From NCBI RefSeq assembly GCF_003971255.1, contig NZ_CP034660.1:806001-870000 (forward strand): a DNA stretch of 64,000 nucleotides, read 5' to 3'. The notes beneath the pieces are model-generated. The model worked only from the letters and a program-made list of their open reading frames with translations, did not search any database and had not been told where the DNA came from. The DNA is from Colwellia sp. Arc7-635. GTDB lineage: Bacteria; Pseudomonadota; Gammaproteobacteria; Enterobacterales; Alteromonadaceae. The translations under genes were made by a program, and so were the position numbers. Below, in pieces: positions 26,100-35,422 of the stretch; within the stretch, counting starts at the first letter, position 1; each line of letters begins with the position of its first letter.

Positions 26100-27113
26100 T
26101 TATATTGAAGGTAGTTGAAGGTAACTTGTTAGCTGGTAAGAAAACACCATAACGAGTAGCAGTAAGCTTGCTCGAGTGACTAGCGTTAAACTTGCAGGAA
26201 TATCATCTATCGTTACTTTTTTACCCGCTCCTAACGCGAGCGAATGGGTTACTTTACCGTGATAAAGTGCACTACCGCCTAATTTTCTGGCCATGACTGT
26301 TGCTCCTGCCGCCATTACCCAACCACCATTATGGCTTTTGTATTGATTACCTTGTTGATAGGCATTGATAAAAGCTTGTTGGCAGAGTCCTCGTGTTAAG
26401 CCTTGTAAGGCATAGAGTAAAGTACAGCATTTACCTGAAATAAAGCCCAAAACATCATCAAGACGAGCGCTAGCATAACCAAAATGATTAAAACGTGAGT
26501 TTTTGTAGCCCCACATCGCATCTAAGGTGTTTGCTAATCGATGTAAAATAACCAGTGGCGCGCCACCAATTAAGTAGTAAATAAGTGAAGCAATAACAGC
26601 ATCATGACCATTTTCTAGCATTGATTCAACGGTGGCTCTCGACATTTCTTGCTCAGTAAGTGCTGCGGTTTCTCTACTGACAATATAGCCGGTGAAGTGC
26701 CGAGCGTTATCAAGGTCGCCAGACTTTAATGGTCGGTATATTTGCATAGCATGTTGATGCAAACTATTGAGGCCTAAACAGAGATAAAGTACAGATGCAT
26801 CAAGTAAAATCTGCCAGTACCAAACAAGGTGATTAAAGTAGTAGAAATAAATCATCGGCAAAGGCAATACTAATAGGCACCAAGCGAATGTGCCGAATAA
26901 TTTAGCTTTTATAATGCTTTGTGTTGACGGACTGACATTCAACGTTTTTTCTAATTTATTAGCTAGCCAACCAAAGCCGATAAGATAATGAAAGTGTTTT
27001 GCTTCACCGAAAACTTTATCAAACAATAAGGCGAGGGCGAGCGTGCAAACTATAGCAAATGCGGGCAGCAGCATAAGTGTCTGATTGAATAGGTTGTCGA
27101 TTAATGTTGCCAT
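26100..27113 (-). CDS. cbiB: Adenosylcobinamide-phosphate synthase CbiB
   Basis: 337 residues; inner-membrane enzyme that joins aminopropanol (phosphate) to adenosylcobyric acid. Seen: about five hydrophobic helices, ALALLFDKVFGE at the N-terminus, and the family core SRATVESMLENGHDAVIASL, YYLIGGAPLVILHRLANTLD, MWGYKN, FGYASARLDDVLGF. The C-terminal NGGWVMAAGATVMARKLGG is also typical. It is separated by only 17 bases from cobD and 59 from cobC, so the three genes probably form one transcript. Confidence 0.93.
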   Translation of the reverse strand: MATLIDNLFNQTLMLLPAFAIVCTLALALLFDKVFGEAKHFHYLIGFGWLANKLEKTLNVSPSTQSIIKAKLFGTFAWCLLVLPLPMIYFYYFNHLVWYWQILLDASVLYLCLGLNSLHQHAMQIYRPLKSGDLDNARHFTGYIVSRETAALTEQEMSRATVESMLENGHDAVIASLIYYLIGGAPLVILHRLANTLDAMWGYKNSRFNHFGYASARLDDVLGFISGKCCTLLYALQGLTRGLCQQAFINAYQQGNQYKSHNGGWVMAAGATVMARKLGGSALYHGKVTHSLALGAGKKVTIDDIPASLTLVTRASLLLLVMVFSYQLTSYLQLPSI

Positions 27114-27172
27114 GTAATTAACACTACGCTCGGGTTGATGTGATTAAGCAATAACAATCATGTTATTTGCTA

Positions 27173-27754
27173 TTAAGATAAAAGTTGAAAACACTCATTG
27201 TCATGTTGATAGTTTAAGTGAAACATACAGCCATTATCGAATAACTCATAGGCATTATCAGTTGAACCGTGGCCCAATTTAGCTAAAAAACAACGTAGCG
27301 CTTCACCATGAAAAATCACTAATAAGCTTTTATTTCGATAACGTTGAGCCAACAATGTCAGGCTTTGCTCAATACGTTCGCCACAGGCTAAAGCACTTTC
27401 CCCATCAGTTGGTTTTAGGCTAGTAAATTGATGTAGTATTTCGTGGTAATGACGGTCACTTTTAATATTATCAACATGCAATCCTTGCCAATGACCCAAA
27501 TCTCGTTCGATGAGTTCTTCAATAGCCAACACTGGAACATTCAACTGTTGTTGGCAGATATTAGCGCTTGTTATTGCGCGTCCTAAGGAAGATGAAATGA
27601 TTAAATCTATTTCTTGGTCGATAAGGTTTAGTGCTAGATTTTCGGCTTGCAGTTTACCTGTTTCGGTTAAATCACTATCCAATTGGCCTTGAAAACGTTG
27701 TACTTTATTCCATTGCGTTTGTCCGTGACGGGCTAAATATAAGTGTGTTGTCAT
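27173..27754 (-). CDS. cobC: Alpha-ribazole phosphatase CobC
   Basis: 193 residues, the normal length. Histidine-phosphatase motif LARHGQTQWNKVQRFQGQLD near the N-terminus and a second His in VIFHGEALRCFL. It dephosphorylates alpha-ribazole phosphate or adenosylcobalamin phosphate. Encoded upstream of cbiB and cobD on the same strand. It is the second histidine phosphatase in the B12 island; it looks more canonical than the one at 15550. Confidence 0.85.
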   Translation of the reverse strand: MTTHLYLARHGQTQWNKVQRFQGQLDSDLTETGKLQAENLALNLIDQEIDLIISSSLGRAITSANICQQQLNVPVLAIEELIERDLGHWQGLHVDNIKSDRHYHEILHQFTSLKPTDGESALACGERIEQSLTLLAQRYRNKSLLVIFHGEALRCFLAKLGHGSTDNAYELFDNGCMFHLNYQHDNECFQLLS

Positions 27755-28459
27755 TGCTTAGCGGTAAACCTTTATAGCCACTGAATAGCCATAGAAATCA
27801 TTAATTGGACGAGGAGAATAACGAAATCATTAACTTGATTCAATGCAAATATAATTTCCGTTGGTTTTTATGCTTGTAGAGGTTTGATAAGTCATGTTAT
27901 TGGTTGAATAACCGTCATGCTTGGCGTAATATCAGCGCTGATTTAGGTGTCTTAGTTGTTATTGTTTTAACTCGATAAAACATAGTTAGTAACGATAATT
28001 AGCAAAGATGAAACGTGAAACTGGTGAAATACCAGTACTGCCCCCGCAACGGTAACTGTGAGCAGCAACAAAACCACTGTATTAAATCACTACTTTATTT
28101 AACAAAATAGTGACGATATGGGAAGGTGTTGCAAGTGCGATGAACAGGAGTCCGGAGACCGGCCTATTCAATTTTATTGATAGTAAATATTTAAGCTAAA
28201 GGTTAAGCATTGATTTACGATGCTAGATTTTAGCAATAGATTATATCGATAAGACTCGACAACTGCGGTGGGCGGTGATTCAGAGAACAGTAAGCGGACT
28301 GAATTTTAGCTTTACCATCGTATGATGTTTTATTAGCGTACTTTTATGTATAAATTAGACATAAATCACTCCCAATAAAATTTTACGTAATTAACCCGTT
28401 TACTCACTTTGATTTCCAACACCGTTAACATTACAGATGTTTAAAACAACGGGATCGTT
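27755..28459. other. Divergent control region with riboswitch 3
   Basis: About 700 bp. It must hold the promoter of the minus-strand cobC-cbiB-cobD set and, on the plus strand, riboswitch 3 with its downstream platform. No second aptamer was found on the minus strand. Confidence 0.6.
27990..28285 (+). ncRNA. Cobalamin riboswitch 3 (upstream of the BtuM-like/cobB/cobN-like operon)
   Basis: Core: GAAACTGGTGAAATACCAGT, ACTGCCCCCGCAACGGTAA (CCCCCGC at 28041-28047), a long variable arm, then the B12-box AGGAGTCCGGAGACCGGCC (28147-28165). Downstream CTGCGGTGGGCGGT (28263-28276) is complementary to ACTGCCCCCGCA with a single bulged T, again the L5-L13 contact. Near the next start, CCCGTT (28395-28400) is complementary to AACGGG (28448-28453), which contains the presumed ribosome-binding site, so control may be translational; that last point is tentative. 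Confidence 0.93.
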
Positions 28460-29071
28460 ATGAAATCAGACCAACAAAAATTACCCTTTAACTTGTTTGT
28501 TGCCGTATTGGCAATATTAACCTTGCTGATGCTTGCTACGCGCACCCATCATTTTTCCAGTTTTAACCATTTGCCCAGTGCATCAATCGCTATTTTCTTC
28601 TTAGCTGGGATGTATTTGAGAAATATTAAAGCGTTTTGGTTTTTTTATATTTTGACCCTTACCGTTGACCTTGCTTCATCATACTATCGTGGCCAATTTG
28701 GCGACTGTATCACTACTTCATATCCTGCCTTGGTATTGAGTTATGGCGTTATGTTTACTGTTGGTTATTACACTCGCCCTAACTGGCAGCAAAGTGATTG
28801 GCATGTCAATATTATTAAGGTGGCATTAGCTTTATTGGTTGCTAGTTCAATTGCTTTCTTTATTTCAAATGGTAGCTATTACGTATTATCGGGTAAGTTT
28901 CCTGAGTTGTCTTGGGCTGAATATGGAACCCGGGTTGACAAGTACTTCTTTAAATCTATTTCTAATCCTATTTTCTATGTCACTTCCGCTATGGTTATTG
29001 ATTTTACAATCAACCGTTTCTTTGTTGATAAAGTGATAAATGACAATAACTACGCCAATAATGGTCATTAG
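28460..29071 (+). CDS. BtuM-like membrane protein, candidate solitary corrinoid importer
   Basis: 203 residues with about six hydrophobic helices and short loops, like an ECF-transporter S-component. It contains a single cysteine, Cys83, in QFGDCITTSYPALVL, between helices 2 and 3. In the BtuM family (known from Thiobacillus denitrificans), a conserved cysteine in the corresponding region (Cys80) binds the cobalt of B12 and removes cyanide. The gene is the first behind riboswitch 3 and no btuCD is present, which fits an inner-membrane B12 carrier. Opening LPSASIAIFFLAGMYL is also seen in related DUF6580-type proteins. Family assignment is by architecture and context, not by alignment. Confidence 0.65.
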   Translation: MKSDQQKLPFNLFVAVLAILTLLMLATRTHHFSSFNHLPSASIAIFFLAGMYLRNIKAFWFFYILTLTVDLASSYYRGQFGDCITTSYPALVLSYGVMFTVGYYTRPNWQQSDWHVNIIKVALALLVASSIAFFISNGSYYVLSGKFPELSWAEYGTRVDKYFFKSISNPIFYVTSAMVIDFTINRFFVDKVINDNNYANNGH

Positions 29072-29110
29072 TGATTAATAGTAAAATAGGCTAAATAGAC
29101 GGAGCACTCG

Positions 29111-30574
29111 ATGACCCTAGCGAATAAAAAAACCTTATCAACACAGAGCAGCAACATTAAGAATAAAGATAAGGCAGTACCACATAAAGCGTTTGAGCAT
29201 AAACCCGAGCAGCAAGTGGGTAGTGGTGTTATGTGTTCAGCATTAATTATTGCTGCGCCGCATTCTGGCTCAGGTAAAACAACGGTGACGGCAGCATTGG
29301 CTCGTTATCACCGAAATCAAGGCCGTAAAGTCACGGTGTTTAAAGTTGGACCTGACTTTATTGACCCGATGATTTTACGCCAAGCCAGTGGTGAATTAGT
29401 TTATCAATTAGATCTCTGGCTCGTTGGAGAGCAGGGCTGCCAAGAATTGCTTTACCGTGCCGCACAAGAATCTGATCTTATTCTGATTGAAGGTGTCATG
29501 GGCTTGTTTGATGGCAACCCGAGTAGTGCAGATTTAGCTGAATACTTTAATATTCCAGTGCTCGGGGTTATTGATGCTAAAGCGATGGCACAAACCTTTG
29601 CTGCGGTTACGTTTGGCCTAGCAAAATTTAGAAAAAACTTACCTTTTTCTGGCGTGATTGCTAATCGTGTTAATAGCGAGCGTCATATCGAGCTGTTAAG
29701 TGAAGGCTTTCCAGAAGAGTTTCGCTTTTATGGTCGGCTACCAAAAGACGAAACTATTACCTTACCCGCACGCCATTTAGGCTTAGTGCTAGCACAAGAA
29801 TTATCTGATATTGATGCACAACTTGATCGAGCTGCAGGTCATATCGCTAATACCGAATTGACAGAGTTACCTGAAAAAGTCGAGTTTTTTGCGAGCAATA
29901 CTGATAGCAATACCGATAGCGAAGAAATCGTTACTGAGCAAGCACTGCTCGGCACGCGTATTGTTATTGTACGAGATAGCGCCTTTAGCTTTATTTACGC
30001 GGCTAATATTGCTTTTTTACAGCAAGCTGGCGCAGAACTAGTGTATTGCTCTGCACTGACTGATGCACACCTACCAGAGGGCGATATTTTATATATTCCT
30101 GGTGGTTATCCTGAACTCTATATTGAACAATTAATGGCGAATGTTACTTTTCTCGATGATGTTAAAGGCTTTGCTGCTAGCAATAAGCCTATTATTGCTG
30201 AGTGTGGCGGTATGATGTATTTACTTGAACAACTTACTGATATGTCAGGGCAAGAATTTTCGATGCTAGGTTTATTGCCTGGTAAGGCGATTATGCAGAA
30301 AAAAGTCGCTGCTATCGGTTCTCAGTGGGTTAATTTAACGGGTTTTGGTAAAGCTGCTAACAACACCGACAACATCATGCGTGGGCATAGCTTTCACTAT
30401 TCTGCTGCTGAAATTGATTTACAGCCTAGCGGCCAAACGACACATCACCCAAGTGAACGAGCAGGTGAATTTGTTTACCAGCATAATAATATTCTTGCTT
30501 CTTACATGCATTGGTATTTACCTAGCAACCCGAGTTTAACGTTACGTATTTTTGATAAAACGCGCTGTTTTTAG
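29111..30574 (+). CDS. cobB: Cobyrinic acid a,c-diamide synthase CobB/CbiA
   Basis: 487 residues; glutamine- and ATP-dependent amidation of the a and c side chains of (hydrogeno)cobyrinic acid. Seen: N-terminal ATPase APHSGSGKTTVTAALARYH, VFKVGPDFIDPMIL, LIEGVMGLFDGNPSSADLAE, and a C-terminal glutaminase-like domain with YIPGGYPELY and the nucleophile Cys in AECGGMMYLLEQL. There is a ~60-residue N-terminal extension rich in charged residues before the ATPase. The substrate is an early intermediate, yet no ring-building genes are near, so the cell either makes the ring elsewhere or salvages cobyrinic acid. Confidence 0.92.
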   Translation: MTLANKKTLSTQSSNIKNKDKAVPHKAFEHKPEQQVGSGVMCSALIIAAPHSGSGKTTVTAALARYHRNQGRKVTVFKVGPDFIDPMILRQASGELVYQLDLWLVGEQGCQELLYRAAQESDLILIEGVMGLFDGNPSSADLAEYFNIPVLGVIDAKAMAQTFAAVTFGLAKFRKNLPFSGVIANRVNSERHIELLSEGFPEEFRFYGRLPKDETITLPARHLGLVLAQELSDIDAQLDRAAGHIANTELTELPEKVEFFASNTDSNTDSEEIVTEQALLGTRIVIVRDSAFSFIYAANIAFLQQAGAELVYCSALTDAHLPEGDILYIPGGYPELYIEQLMANVTFLDDVKGFAASNKPIIAECGGMMYLLEQLTDMSGQEFSMLGLLPGKAIMQKKVAAIGSQWVNLTGFGKAANNTDNIMRGHSFHYSAAEIDLQPSGQTTHHPSERAGEFVYQHNNILASYMHWYLPSNPSLTLRIFDKTRCF

Positions 30575-30618
30575 CGCATGACTAGCACTATAAAGCGTTA
30601 AATTCTTAACGCTTTTTT

Positions 30619-30816
30619 ATGAGACATTTCATGATAAGCAGTATTATTGGCAAACATAACACGGATTTTAGCTCTAGTTTTAGTTCTGATTGTAACTCTG
30701 GTTTTAACTCTGACCTGAGTTCAGAACTTAGTCCAGAGCTTAGTCCCGAGCTCAGCTCGAACCTTAGCGCTAAGTCCTATTCTGGTTCGTACCTTAAATT
30801 ATTGCTCAGGCGCGGT
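30619..30816 (+). repeat. Degenerate Ser-rich short-repeat segment upstream of the CobN-like signal peptide
   Basis: The open frame of the CobN-like gene extends 66 codons upstream of its likely start. This segment is a degenerate 6- to 12-bp repeat (TTTTAGCTCTAG-like, then CTTAGTCCAGAG-like units encoding ELSP/ELSS). It lacks gene-like sequence and would bury the signal peptide, so it is treated as leader DNA rather than protein. Confidence 0.55.
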
Positions 30817-33800
30817 ATGAAAAATCACTATCTTTCAATGTTGCTATGTTTCATCACCTTGATACATAGTTTTACGCTAAGTGCTGCAGAAACTAAAATG
30901 CTAGCGTTTGTTTCAGACCGCTCTGCTGCCAGTATTGTTGCAGGAGCTCACCAGTATCTTGAAACAAAAAAGTTAGGCAAGCAAAACGCTGTCAGCGAGC
31001 CACTATCGAAAAGTAATATTACTATCCGCAGCGTTAGCCAGCTTAATCAACTGACGAATAAGCAAATACAGCAGTTAATTAATCAACACCAAGCCTTAAT
31101 TATTGCCGGTGTGTTTGGTGAATCAGTTGAGCGTTTATTGGCGTTGAATTATCAGCCAAAGCAAACACGCTTAATATTAAATACCGATCGACGCTTAATG
31201 GTGTTACACCACGATGTTCAAGGTGGTCGTGTTGCTGACTTGTCAAAAAAACAGCTCCAGAGTTTAATGTCATCGTTAGACAAAAATGATTATTTACCGG
31301 CACTGAGCGCAAAACAACAAGCGTGGCCAGCGTTTTCTTACTGGTTGCAAGCACGAGCTTATTGGCAAAATAGAGGCAAAGAAAATCTAGGTTATTTGTT
31401 TGCTTGGTTGGAAAAAGTGTCAGTACTTAATACTGATGCCAACGAGAAAAATACAGATAACGATATTTTATTGGCCACAGCGGCGAAAATTTTACCGCTA
31501 CAACCGGTGCGTTTTTATTGGCAAGAACAACTGATCAGTGTTGCTCAGTTAAAAGAAAAGCTAACCGAAAATCAAGATAAGCCGGTGATCTTTATTATTG
31601 ACCATGATACTGGCGATCAACCCGGACAATGGCAATTGCATCAGCAATTATGCCAGCAGCAATGGCGATGTGTTTCAGTACTCGCTGGTTGGGGTAAACC
31701 TAGCGAACAAGCCATAGAAGCGATTCGCACCTTTGAATCAACTCAGCCTTTTGCACTCATTGCCTTACAAGATTTTGTGATTGGTGGCGGTGAAGGTCGT
31801 GAAGCGGTTACAGAAAAATTTAAAACGCTGAACATTCCGATCTTTAAGGGCATTAGAGTGACCGAGCTTAGCGATTTACAATATAAACTGTCGCCAACAG
31901 GATTGCCCAGTGACAGTGTTCATTACCGTGTCGCAATGCCTGAATTGCAAGGGGTCTCTCAACCACATGTGTTAGCGTTGGCTTCTAGTGCGAAGTTAGA
32001 TTTACTAACGGGGGCAAGCTTATCTATTAGCCAAGTGTTAAGTAAAGAAATTGAACGTTTACAAGCACGGGTAAGTGCTTGGCTGACGTTAAAAACACTT
32101 GATAATGCCAAGAAAAAAGTTGCGATTGTTTATTATAATCACCCACCAGGACGACACAACATTGGTGCCGATAATCTCGATGTACAGCAATCGTTGTGGC
32201 AAATATTGTTAAAGCTAAAAGCACAAGGTTATGATCTTGGCCCTGAGGCTGATTTTCCAACGTCAGCTGAACAGTTGTTAGATCTTCTACAGCTAAAAGC
32301 GGTTAATTTACCGCAAGATGCTGGCGCACTGAATAAAATGGCACCTTTAATTAACGCCATGTCAGTCAATGATTATCAAGGTTATTTTGATACTCTGCCG
32401 GAGATTGTTAAAGCAGAAATGATTGAAGGTCCGTTAGGTTACTTGCACGCTAGAGTGAAGTTTTACCTGCTTGAACAGGGCCAAGCGCAATTAAGCGCAT
32501 TATCATCGATTGAGCGCAGCGCCGTGTTGAAAGCATTACTTGAAAATGTTGAAAACACCGCGGTTGATTTACACCATGCCTTAGACGGCATTCGACATAA
32601 AGGTCGTGCTCGCGCTTTAGATTTATTAGCTCAACTTACCCAAGCTTATCGCACATTAATCGCGCGTAAACTTGAGAATAATTCAATGGTCAGTGAGCCG
32701 TCAGCTGCCAGTGAGCAATGGCAAGCCGCCGATGCTTTGAAGCAAGCGTTAATTGCTATGCAAATTGAAGGTATTCGGGGTTGGGGCAAAGTCCCGGGTA
32801 AAACCATGGTTTGGCAAAATGAAATTTTGTTACCCGGTGTGCAATTTGGCAATGTTTTTTTAGGACCACAACCACCAAGAGGCTGGGAGCTTAATGAAGA
32901 GTTATTACATGCCAATATGACGTTTCCACCGCCGCATCAATATTTAGCCTTTTATTACCATTTACGAGACGTATTTAAAGCCAACGCGATTGTTCATTTA
33001 GGGCGACATTCTACTTATGAATTTTTACCCAAACGTGCGGTTGGTTTATCTGCTAGCGATTACCCTTCACTGATCATCGAAAATATTCCGAGCATTTATC
33101 CTTATATTGTTGACGGTGTAGGTGAAGGTATTCAAGCGAAACGTCGTGGTGTTGCAGTGATGTTAGATCACTTAACACCACCGTTAGCAACAACTGAGCT
33201 ATATGATGGCTTGTTGCAATTACGACAATTAATTGAAAGTGCAGAAGCTGCATCGAATCAAGATACCAAGAAAAAGGCCATTAAAGCCCTGCGACACAAA
33301 ATTGAAGTATTGCACTTAACCGATGAATTAGTGGCCAGTATGGATGAAGAGTTACAAGTGCGAGGCATCGGCTTTGGTGAGGTTGACGATGACTTTTTAT
33401 TACATGAAGTAGGCCATTATCTGACTAAGCTACAAGAAGATTTTATGCCGTTAGGTTTGCATGTTTATGGGAAAGATTGGCAACAAGATGCAATTAAAAC
33501 CATGATGATCTCGATTGAAAAAGGCGATTTGGACTTTGACGATGTGCAACGAGAGCAAATTAAAAGCAATCTTATTAAGTCACCAAAAAGTGAAATGGCT
33601 GCATTTATAAATGCGCTCAATGGTGGTTTTGTCGCACCGGGTAAAGGTAATGATCCTATAAGATCTCCTGATGCTTTGCCAACGGGTCGTAACTTTTATG
33701 CACTTGATGGTAGCTTAATTCCTTCTCAACTTGGTTTTGCAACCGGAGAGCAATTGGCCCATAAAGCCAGAGAGAAAAGTCCTGTTGTTGATAAAAATCA

Positions 33801-35421
33801 TAAGGAGGCTGTGATTTTATGGGCCTCAGATGCGGTGCGCGATGAAGGGGCGATGATCGCTTTTGGTATGGACATGCTCGGTGTGAAACCTGTGTGGAAT
33901 CGCCGCGGCATTTTAAAGTCTTTAAAGCTTGTCCCACTTGATGATGAACGTACTGAGCGTCGTGATATTGTTTTTACAACGTCAGGTTTATTTCGAGATT
34001 TATATGCTCAGCAGTTAGCTTGGCTCGATCGCTCTGTGTTACTCGCGCTGGCGGCCAGTAAAAATATAATAGAACGCGATCATCCGGCATTAATTAGTGC
34101 ATTAAATGCTGCATTAGAGCCCGTTGAACATATGTTTGAGCAACAAAAACATGATTTTAATGAAAGCCTTGCTAGTAATATGGTGGCCAGTAATTGGTTA
34201 CGTGAAGCGCAAATGTTATTGCGAGCAAATGCCAGCATAAGCCCTAAGTTATTGGGACGACAAGCGAGTTATCGTATTTTTGGCACAGCGCCAGGGGCCT
34301 ATGGTGCGGGCATTAACCGTTTAGCTGAACGCTCAGGTGCTTGGCAAGAGCGTAAAGAATTAGGTGAAGCTTATATCAAACGTATGAGTCATGCCTATGG
34401 CGTGCCTAATGCTGATGTTGAAATGGGCAGTAACGTGCAAGCGTTGTTTCGCCAGCAACTCGCCCATGTTAATAACACTTATTTAGGGCGAGCTAGTAAT
34501 CTTTATGGCTTAATTGATAACAACGACGCCTACGATTATCTTGGTGGTTTAAATTTAGCGATAGAGACGATTACGGGCGAACAGCCAGACAGTTTTGTTA
34601 TTTCGCATGCCAATAGCCAGCAGTTGTCAATTGACCCACTACAAACAGCGTTATTGTCTGAACTGCGTGGGCGTTTTCTTAATCGTCAATGGATTGAGCC
34701 GTTAATGAAACAAGGCTACGCAGGGGCAAGAACAATGGGCAGTGAGTTTATTGAAAACTTATGGGGCTGGCAGGCGACTAGCCCAGAGATTATTCGCTCG
34801 TGGGTTTGGCAAGATTTAAAAGCGATTTATATCGATGACAGCTTAGATATTGGTTTAGATGAATTTTTACAAGCAAAGCATAATGTGCACGTACAAAGTA
34901 ATATTTTAGCGGTAATGCTGGTGGCAATCGAAAAAGGCTTTTGGCAAGCAGACCAACAAACTCAACAAGCGTTGGCTGAAAAGTTTGCACAAAATATTGT
35001 CGAAAACGGTATTCCAGGTAGCGGCCATACTCATGCTAATCATCCTATCTACGACTTTATTAAACCTATGTTATCAGCGCAGCTTAACCGTCAGTTGGCT
35101 GAAGTATTGGCTGCAGCAAATCACACACCTGTTGGTGAAGTTGCCTCAGGCGTTCAGCATATTCAAGAAATAAGTACCGATATTGAACAACAAAATGATC
35201 AGGCTTTAAAAGAACGTTCATCAGCACTGAAGTCAGAGCCGAAATCAGAAGAAAATAAGGCTGAGGCAGATAAGTCTGAGCAAGATGCAAGTCAAGAAAG
35301 TGCCAATGAGTCATTAGCAGAAAATGAACCCTTATTGCTGGCATTAGTGGTGGCTATTTTACTGCTTGTTTTGGCGGGATATATTCGAGCGCGTCGTCAG
35401 TTACCAAAAGTGGAGTCTTAG
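30817..35421 (+). CDS. CobN/HmuS-like chelatase-type protein, exported and membrane-anchored
   Basis: 1534 residues from the chosen ATG (30817), which follows CAGG and starts a signal peptide (MKNHYLSMLLCFITLIHSF). The body is a CobN/magnesium-chelatase H-type protein: YYNHPPGRHNIGADNLDVQQ, HLGRHSTYEFLPKRAVGLS, GEGIQAKRRGVAVMLDHLTP, and ASYRIFGTAPGAYGAGINRL. After an acidic linker comes one C-terminal helix (LLLALVVAILLLVLAGYI) and a basic tail. So, unlike the cytoplasmic CobN of the aerobic cobaltochelatase, it should face the periplasm. The AAA+ partners are absent. It is followed by an ExbB/TolQ-like and a DUF2149 gene, the same trio as around the CobN-like HmuS of Bacteroidetes haem operons. 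Role inferred: chelation or removal of cobalt, or other corrinoid handling, outside the cytoplasm. Confidence 0.85.
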   Translation: MKNHYLSMLLCFITLIHSFTLSAAETKMLAFVSDRSAASIVAGAHQYLETKKLGKQNAVSEPLSKSNITIRSVSQLNQLTNKQIQQLINQHQALIIAGVFGESVERLLALNYQPKQTRLILNTDRRLMVLHHDVQGGRVADLSKKQLQSLMSSLDKNDYLPALSAKQQAWPAFSYWLQARAYWQNRGKENLGYLFAWLEKVSVLNTDANEKNTDNDILLATAAKILPLQPVRFYWQEQLISVAQLKEKLTENQDKPVIFIIDHDTGDQPGQWQLHQQLCQQQWRCVSVLAGWGKPSEQAIEAIRTFESTQPFALIALQDFVIGGGEGREAVTEKFKTLNIPIFKGIRVTELSDLQYKLSPTGLPSDSVHYRVAMPELQGVSQPHVLALASSAKLDLLTGASLSISQVLSKEIERLQARVSAWLTLKTLDNAKKKVAIVYYNHPPGRHNIGADNLDVQQSLWQILLKLKAQGYDLGPEADFPTSAEQLLDLLQLKAVNLPQDAGALNKMAPLINAMSVNDYQGYFDTLPEIVKAEMIEGPLGYLHARVKFYLLEQGQAQLSALSSIERSAVLKALLENVENTAVDLHHALDGIRHKGRARALDLLAQLTQAYRTLIARKLENNSMVSEPSAASEQWQAADALKQALIAMQIEGIRGWGKVPGKTMVWQNEILLPGVQFGNVFLGPQPPRGWELNEELLHANMTFPPPHQYLAFYYHLRDVFKANAIVHLGRHSTYEFLPKRAVGLSASDYPSLIIENIPSIYPYIVDGVGEGIQAKRRGVAVMLDHLTPPLATTELYDGLLQLRQLIESAEAASNQDTKKKAIKALRHKIEVLHLTDELVASMDEELQVRGIGFGEVDDDFLLHEVGHYLTKLQEDFMPLGLHVYGKDWQQDAIKTMMISIEKGDLDFDDVQREQIKSNLIKSPKSEMAAFINALNGGFVAPGKGNDPIRSPDALPTGRNFYALDGSLIPSQLGFATGEQLAHKAREKSPVVDKNHKEAVILWASDAVRDEGAMIAFGMDMLGVKPVWNRRGILKSLKLVPLDDERTERRDIVFTTSGLFRDLYAQQLAWLDRSVLLALAASKNIIERDHPALISALNAALEPVEHMFEQQKHDFNESLASNMVASNWLREAQMLLRANASISPKLLGRQASYRIFGTAPGAYGAGINRLAERSGAWQERKELGEAYIKRMSHAYGVPNADVEMGSNVQALFRQQLAHVNNTYLGRASNLYGLIDNNDAYDYLGGLNLAIETITGEQPDSFVISHANSQQLSIDPLQTALLSELRGRFLNRQWIEPLMKQGYAGARTMGSEFIENLWGWQATSPEIIRSWVWQDLKAIYIDDSLDIGLDEFLQAKHNVHVQSNILAVMLVAIEKGFWQADQQTQQALAEKFAQNIVENGIPGSGHTHANHPIYDFIKPMLSAQLNRQLAEVLAAANHTPVGEVASGVQHIQEISTDIEQQNDQALKERSSALKSEPKSEENKAEADKSEQDASQESANESLAENEPLLLALVVAILLLVLAGYIRARRQLPKVES

Positions 35422-35422
35422 T

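Noticed and set aside
30619-30816. N-terminal extension of the CobN-like protein
   Set aside because: Degenerate Ser-rich repeat sequence, not protein-like, which would place the signal peptide 66 residues inside the chain; the start at 30817 is preferred.
30817-35421. Calling the CobN-like gene a plain cobaltochelatase subunit
   Set aside because: It has an export signal and a C-terminal membrane anchor, and the AAA+ partners are absent.
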